NCBI GenBank assembly: GCA_000818945.1
Contig: KN805383.1
Location: forward strand, 1 to 64,000
Length of the DNA stretch: 64,000 nucleotides
Direction: 5' to 3'
Source: Schizochytrium sp. CCTCC M209059
Lineage: Eukaryota; Sar; Bigyra; Thraustochytrida; Thraustochytriidae
This document shows, in pieces, positions 58,515 through 64,000 of the stretch (its first letter is position 1; each line of letters begins with the position of its first letter). The notes under the pieces were generated by a model that saw only the letters and a program-made list of their open reading frames with translations, had not been told where the DNA came from and did not search any database. Made by a program: the position numbers and the translations under genes.

Positions 58515-60720
58515 CCTTGTATCGATGTCACGCTTTGTCTTGGCTTTCGCTTTCTTGTGCCCTGTTTGGGGTTTGGATGTACTGCATTCGTGCCTTTCGA
58601 GCCTCCAACTTCCTGTTGAGCAGGTTGTACAAGATTCGAAGATGCGCGTGGCGTGTGTGCGCGTGTAGTTCCAATAAAGAGAGGTTTCTAAAAAGTCAAG
58701 TGAAGGTGCGTTGCGTGGGCAAGGATTCTCTTTTCTCATTCAAAGAAAAGGCCAAACGCCGTGTTCACGCCCTGCGTGCACACGCACTTATTCACGTGCT
58801 CCTCGCTCGCTTGGTGGCGCCCTTTTTTTCTTTTCTTTTTTTGGGGGGGAAAGTATCGCATCTTGTAGCTCTAGCCAATCCTGCCGATGAGAAGGAAAAG
58901 GATGCCAGCAAGACGCCTGCCGCAAAGGTCGTATAGAGTTGATGCGCCGGATCCTTGACCAGGGCTGCTCGCCGGCGCTTCCCATTCCGCCAAGCCACTA
59001 TTACCAGACCAAACTAACTAGCATGTGCACGGTCTCCCTTCATGCGTCCAACCTGTGAGGCGCCAAGTCTTTGGCTGGCGCACAGAACTCGAAGTCACAG
59101 CGAGGCCATTGGCGGCGGCGGCGGCGGCGACGGCGACAGGAATCTTGCGCCAAGATGCGATCAACGAGCGAATGGCGCGGCGTCGATCGCGGATGAAGGC
59201 TACCGGGGAAGCTAACTAGGTGTCCGCACTGCGCCATCCACCGACTACGACCAACTGCGGCTCCGAAAGCACATCCAAAACCAATCCTCAAAACCAGTAT
59301 CAAAACCGGTGAAACACATTATAGTACCTGGCAGGAAGTCGCGATCGAATCTAGCCTAGTCTCAACTCGTGGCATCCTCTCTTACCTGGCACGGAGGTGC
59401 TCACATAGAGAGAGCACAAGACCCGGAGCGACTCCCAAATTGCGTTCTGCAAGTCCTTGTTCCGCACCGGTGCGGAGCGGGTTCTGCAGGCTGCTGCGAG
59501 GGCAGGTTCAGCCCGCGAAGTCACGGTGAGCGCGCGCTTCGCTGTTCGTTCTCGCCGCTAGCTAGACCTGGCCAGTTCCACGGCGCTTCACCAGTGGCGG
59601 GGCCACCCTTGCGCCGGGGATATCAACTGGTTCTTCGTGCGCCCCCGGGAAATTTACCGCGAGCATGAGATCAACTTCGGCGAAATAAGGTGGGGAGTAG
59701 TGCGCCACTCTGACGTCGTCGCTCGATATGCGTCACCACTGCGTTTCCAGACCGAGGTTCTACGCCCTCTCGTGAACCCTGCCCGAGGGGGAAAGCTGTC
59801 AGTGAACGACCTCTCCACTGGTGATCATTCTCCACCTAACACCTTTGATTCGCAACATAATTTATGTCAGTGACAATCTCCACTGCATCCACTACCACTC
59901 ACCACTGCGACTTCACTATCTCAGTGATTCCACTCACAAAAAGTCTTGTTCCTATAAGCCTTTTCGAGCACCGTGACCGGTCCATTCCTTCATGATATCC
60001 TGGATTAGCCCTGGAGTTGCTTTGATTTATTGAAGCTGTCGAAGCTTCTGTGTTCACGCTGCTCCTCCCATCTGTGTGGCCCGAGTGGCCCGTGCGGGCC
60101 CAAGTGGACTATAGGCCTATTGTGCACTTGTGCGTGCGGGAGGCGCACTTGCGCGCGCGCCCAACACCGTGACGCAAAATTCAGGGCCCTGTCTGCGACG
60201 CGCAGAATTTGATTTTTATGACCTCGCGCTCGAGGCGAGATCGCCGTCGCGACTGGCAGCGGGCGAGCGCGGGCACGAGCGAGCGAGCGAGCACGAACTC
60301 CGGAAACACCTAGGCGCGCGGACGAAGCAAGGCGCCGACGCTCAACGGCACCACGGTGATCTTGGAGGCTCGCTCGCCGGTGTGAGGCGCGCTTGCTTGC
60401 TAGCTCGCTCATCTCGAGTCAAGCTTGCTTGCGTGCTTGCTTGCGTGCTTGCTTGCGTGCTAGCTGGCTGGCTAGCTAGCTTGCTGGTTGGCTGGCCGGT
60501 CTTCTGGCTTGCCCGCGCAAGCTAGTCTTCACGAGACGAAGAAGGTTGGCATACGCGTCTGCGTCCTCGTCTCACTCACCTTTTCCCTCGAGGTGCTCTC
60601 GAGGAAAAGCGCTTTGGCTTATTTCTGTCTGGACGTCTCTTGCACACGGTGTTGTCGCCGCCCGCTCCTTTCTTTGTCTCCTTCGCGTCCCTGTAGCACA
60701 CGTCTTTGACGTTCGCAGCC
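58515..60720. other. long divergent intergenic region
   Basis: About 2.2 kb between the anchor-I-like gene (-) and the HSF gene (+). 58515-58960 is the probable promoter of the former. 59000-60000 is unique sequence with no credible frame. TAGGCCTA is at 60112-60119. 60360-60500 has GCTTGCGTGCTT/GCTGGCTAGC repeats, and 60500-60720 is the leader of the HSF gene. No RNA gene was recognised. Confidence 0.5.
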
Positions 60721-62736
60721 ATGGGCTCTATTTCATTGCCCCCGTTTCTGAAAAAGCTGCAGGAAATCTCGCAAACGTGCGATCCGAGCATCGCCGAGTG
60801 GAGCACGGATGGCTCCAAGTTCTTGGTGAAGTCCACGCGCTTTGAGCATGATGTCGTGCGCAAATTCTTCAAGGGCAATTTGGGCACCTTCATCCGGCAG
60901 CTCCACTTTTACGGCTTCAAAAAGTCGGATCACGTTGGCGACACGTGGTCCTTTGAGCACCCCAAGTTCGTGCGCGACTTTCCCGCCAATATTTACGAGA
61001 TCCGACGCAAGACTCGCAAAGACGCCGAAGGCGCAGCATCCAAGAGCGAAGTGCGCGTCCTTCGCGAAGAGGTCTTTGACCTGCGTCAAGAAATGAGCAG
61101 CCTCAAGGACGACATGACAGAAATTAAAAATCAGCTCTCGCTTCTTTTGAGCGCTAGCAACCGTGCCAGTGCTGGTGCGAGCCACGCCAACGCACAGGGC
61201 AGCAGCCGGAACAACACTGCCTCTTCTGCTGGAAACAGTCACACCTTGCTCGAAGTTCTCTTGCAACAGGCGGCAGCCTCGCAGCCGGTACCCGATAGCT
61301 ACGGCAGCCAAAACTCTGGACCTCAAGCGTCAGCATCACAAAGGGACATGGCGTCCTCTCGCCACACGACGATGCATACACGACATAGCGACACCCGAGT
61401 AGAATCGGGTCACGCTCCAAGACCACCTGCGGTGCCGAGTGATTCCAACTCGAGTGGCAAGCGGTTAGCCACCAGCAATGATTTCGTGTCGAACAAGCGC
61501 GCGCGGGATGAACACCACAGTACCTCATCGTCGCACTCGTCATCGTCTCAAGGGGGAGACTTTGATCCCAAGTATCTGCCGTTCGAGGATGGCGCGAACC
61601 CGGGCCTCGACGATGGCGATGGTGGGTCGGGTATGGACAATGCCTATGACGACGACAATAACGATGACGATGACTACTTCGATCCTGTGAAAAAGGTCCG
61701 CGAAGTGGGCCCAATCTTTGACGCCTCTGGGCTCGACGAGTTTTCCGATCTGTTTACAGGTTTTGATGATCTGGTGAATCCCTTTCCGCAAGCTGAATCT
61801 TCGCATATGGGGGCCACACGCGAGGATTCGCAGGACTCGTTGATGTCCTCGACGTCGTCATCGTCTTCATCGTCGACGACATTTTCTTCGGCGACACCGA
61901 GCTACATGTACTCGCAAGATTCCCGCGACGCCTCAAGGGCCTCGACGCCACACGCGAACCCGCCGGCTGCCAAGATGGGGGCCAAGATGGGCGCCAAGGC
62001 CTTTCGCCACGAGGAAGGCGAAAGTGGCACGATCGTGGTTAAGAACCCGGACTGTGTGGCAATGTCCGAAGCTGCGCAAAAACACCAGCTCGAGATCCGC
62101 ATCCGCAAATCCGAGACCCGCGATGCAGTTCTCCCGAACGAGGTCTTTGCAGGCTTTTTGTCAAAGTTCGTACAACAGGCAATTCTGTTGAACAAGCGGA
62201 GTATGCTCACCGAAGACATCGATCCGGAATTGGAAATCTTTGTGCACGCGAGCCTGCCTGCAGAGTCCCCACTCAAGGACACCCTTATCTACGCGACGCC
62301 CTATGTGCGCACGGTCCTGGTGAATGTGTTGACGGAGATTTCTGCCGGGGACTGGCAGAGCTCGGCGGACGATGCCTGGGGGCCGTACGCTGGCAAGATG
62401 TCTCAGCCCTTTTTGCAGCGTCGCTTCCTTGCTTTCCATTTTGGCAATGTCTCAAAGGAGGTCGACGGCGAAAGCTGGCTCATGTTCCTTTCCTTTATCC
62501 TCAAGGCCGCGGTGAACGATGACGAGCGCGCTCCGGTGCCGGATGTGGGCGCGAGCCCTTTCATGAGGTCTTTTGCGCGTTATTTTCAGCCCGAAGTGAG
62601 GCGAGTCATGACAACAGCCCAGCTCAAGTTTGGCGAGTACAAGCGAAAACTTTGTGCCATGGGCCATGGTTCTTGCGAGCCAAGCGTGACTCATCCTTCA
62701 TCAGAATCCAATGCTCGCACCCGCGCTGCTGCTTAG
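60721..62736 (+). CDS. heat-shock-factor-type transcription factor
   Basis: 671 residues from the ATG in ccATGgg; the frame runs 15 bases upstream to a TTG only. The HSF-type DNA-binding domain occupies about residues 5-100: LPPFLKKLQEI, STDGSKFLVKSTRFEHDVV, FFKGNLGTFIRQLHFYGFKK, WSFEHPKFVRDFPANIYEI. The recognition-helix signature FIRQLHFYGFKK departs from the usual FVRQLNMYGF. A leucine heptad coiled coil for oligomerisation follows (about 112-148, VRVLREEVFDLRQEMSSLK). The middle is disordered with an acidic block (DDGDGGSGMDN, then DDDNNDDDDYFD) and Ser tracts. The last about 220 residues form a separate folded region (VLPNEVFAGFLSKFVQQAILLNK, ILKAAVND, YFQPEVRRVMTTAQLKFGEYKRKL) that I do not recognise. 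Such HSF expansions are typical of stramenopiles. Confidence 0.9.
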   Translation: MGSISLPPFLKKLQEISQTCDPSIAEWSTDGSKFLVKSTRFEHDVVRKFFKGNLGTFIRQLHFYGFKKSDHVGDTWSFEHPKFVRDFPANIYEIRRKTRKDAEGAASKSEVRVLREEVFDLRQEMSSLKDDMTEIKNQLSLLLSASNRASAGASHANAQGSSRNNTASSAGNSHTLLEVLLQQAAASQPVPDSYGSQNSGPQASASQRDMASSRHTTMHTRHSDTRVESGHAPRPPAVPSDSNSSGKRLATSNDFVSNKRARDEHHSTSSSHSSSSQGGDFDPKYLPFEDGANPGLDDGDGGSGMDNAYDDDNNDDDDYFDPVKKVREVGPIFDASGLDEFSDLFTGFDDLVNPFPQAESSHMGATREDSQDSLMSSTSSSSSSSTTFSSATPSYMYSQDSRDASRASTPHANPPAAKMGAKMGAKAFRHEEGESGTIVVKNPDCVAMSEAAQKHQLEIRIRKSETRDAVLPNEVFAGFLSKFVQQAILLNKRSMLTEDIDPELEIFVHASLPAESPLKDTLIYATPYVRTVLVNVLTEISAGDWQSSADDAWGPYAGKMSQPFLQRRFLAFHFGNVSKEVDGESWLMFLSFILKAAVNDDERAPVPDVGASPFMRSFARYFQPEVRRVMTTAQLKFGEYKRKLCAMGHGSCEPSVTHPSSESNARTRAAA

Positions 62737-63678
62737 ACTTGTCGTCTTCACTATCTGAATCGCATGTATTTTTCCTTCTTTATCATTGATGAGAACCTGG
62801 ACTTTTTTGGATGACGGACCGAGTCTGCACGTTCCACAACAGCCACCTTTGCTATCATGCTAATAATTGAAATCAAATTTCCCCCCAAAAGAAAATCGAA
62901 TTGCCCTCAAAGCGGCTATATTCATGTTTTAAAGCTGCAGAAGCTTTTTGTCGCTTCGTCATTGCTATGCAAAGCAGATCATTCAGACACACCTTTCTAC
63001 TGACTTGTTCCAAAATTAAATCCAGCCAATCCGGAATAAGTTCGAGAGCCAAGACAAGCACCATGTTGAGATTATTATTGCAATTTTGACAAAAAAAAAA
63101 ACACGGACGAGGAAAAGTAATAATTTTGGACCAGGCTGCGAATCTCTATCGAGCCAAGGCAAGGCAAGAACGCTGCCGCCATTCATCTCCAAAGACCACG
63201 GACAAGAAACAAACATGGTCCTAGACCCCGAGCAACGTCACAAATACTCGAGAGCCATTGCGGATCCCGAAGGCAGATGCGAGCGCGGGGACTCCGTTTC
63301 GCAAAAAGGCAAAACGTACAAGGCAAGAAACAACAGCTTTGCGTCGCCTTCGACGGACGTTATAGCCTACATAATATATATTCTAGAAGCAAGGCAAGGA
63401 CCCTGCCGCGGTGATAAAGACGACAGACGTGAAAAAATGAATCTGGACTGGCCTACGGGCCCTGAGCAAAGTCACAAACATTCGAGCTTTATCGTCATTG
63501 GGCGCCTATCAATTCAAGCGCGTCATCCAAAATTGGTGGTTTTTGCGACCTCTCCTATTCCTCTTATCGCATCAAAAGCGCATCCACAACGCAAACGTGC
63601 TGTAAAGGTTGGAGAACTCGACGCAGAAGCGGAGCGGAGCCCCTGCCCCGGAGCAAAGAATACCCTTCGCATCATACC

Positions 63679-63713
<35 letters not shown>

Positions 63714-64000
63714 GTGCGTGCGCGAGCGGGATGGAGAACGAAAAAAGGGAAGAGAACAAACAGAGAAACAGCCTGAGGCCAGCTCGCCAATAAGCCTGAA
63801 ATAGAAGACGCGGAATAAGTGAGTAAGAGCCCGAATCGGATCGACTCGACTCGACTCGACTTGACCCATTTGGCCTCTTGCCCTTCGTCGTGGTTTGCTC
63901 GATCCCCAAAAGAAGCGCACGATCATGTCATGGCACCGTGTTCCTTTCAAGCCTTGGCAAAGGGCTCCGCGCTAGCCCCGCCCAAGTTCAGATTGGCCAT
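62737..64000. other. non-coding right end with diverged duplication
   Basis: No gene is recognised. Two related segments, about 63159-63280 and 63389-63500, share words such as GCAAGGCAAG, CTGCCGC, GAGCAAxGTCACAAA and ATTCGAG at an offset of about 230-234 bp. A GA microsatellite lies at 63680-63712 and a CGACT array at 63841-63865. Short open frames do not resemble proteins. Confidence 0.55.
63680..63712. repeat. (GA)n microsatellite
   Basis: About 15 uninterrupted GA units. Confidence 0.95.

Noticed and set aside
59000..60000. Possible hidden gene or transposon in the long intergenic region
   Set aside because: Frames are short, carry no known motif and show no terminal repeats; no support for a gene.
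63086..63682. Plus-strand frame of 198 codons near the right end
   Set aside because: It runs across the diverged duplication, starts at a non-ATG codon in context, and has no recognisable domain.

Overview
The window reads as nuclear DNA of a GC-rich, gene-dense, flagellated protist, most likely a stramenopile and plausibly a labyrinthulomycete (thraustochytrid); the taxon is an inference. The genes are eukaryotic: 26S proteasome subunit Rpn8, GCN2, dynactin p62, CLEC16A, a DHHC acyltransferase, EEF1AKMT4-like and CFAP57. They occur beside an AP2-domain protein and an HSF-domain protein, and TPR proteins with a stramenopile-like N-terminal domain. Every gene can be read as one uninterrupted frame of 240 to 1430 codons, so introns are absent or rare. 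CFAP57 implies a motile cilium.

Layout. 0-21 kb: HMG-CoA lyase, a membrane sulfotransferase-like protein, Rpn8, an IQ-motif coiled-coil protein, a Gln/His-rich protein, methylmalonate-semialdehyde dehydrogenase, tRNA-Arg(UCU), GCN2, an EEF1A lysine methyltransferase-like protein and a DHHC palmitoyltransferase. 21.2-28.7 kb: a gene-poor block of simple and higher-order repeats with an assembly gap. 28.7-43 kb: AP2-domain factor, CLEC16A-like protein, TPR protein with a possible TIR-like N-terminus, dynactin p62 and an unrecognised helical protein. 43-51 kb: CFAP57, a secreted-type manganese superoxide dismutase, a basic/acidic protein of unknown function, a thioredoxin-fold protein lacking the active-site cysteines, and tRNA-Arg(CCG). 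51.9-58.5 kb: three consecutive surface or secretory proteins (VWA type I membrane protein, kelch-type membrane protein, choice-of-anchor-I-like protein). 60.7-62.7 kb: an HSF-domain protein; the rest is non-coding.

Genes mostly alternate in strand, giving short convergent intergenic regions (about 200-470 bp) and longer divergent ones (about 370-2200 bp). There is no operon logic. Loose themes are mitochondrial branched-chain amino-acid catabolism (HMG-CoA lyase and methylmalonate-semialdehyde dehydrogenase), translation control (GCN2, the EEF1A methyltransferase and two tRNA-Arg genes), dynein/cilium biology (dynactin p62, CFAP57) and the cell surface.

The best leads are: a TPR protein with a degenerate TIR-like domain; a duplicated C-terminal coding fragment just behind the sulfotransferase-like gene; a palindromic octamer TAGGCCTA that occurs five times, always between genes; a bacterial-looking MnSOD with a signal peptide; an HSF with a large unrecognised C-terminal domain; and a higher-order satellite at 21.5-21.9 kb. 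No clearly new multi-gene system was found.
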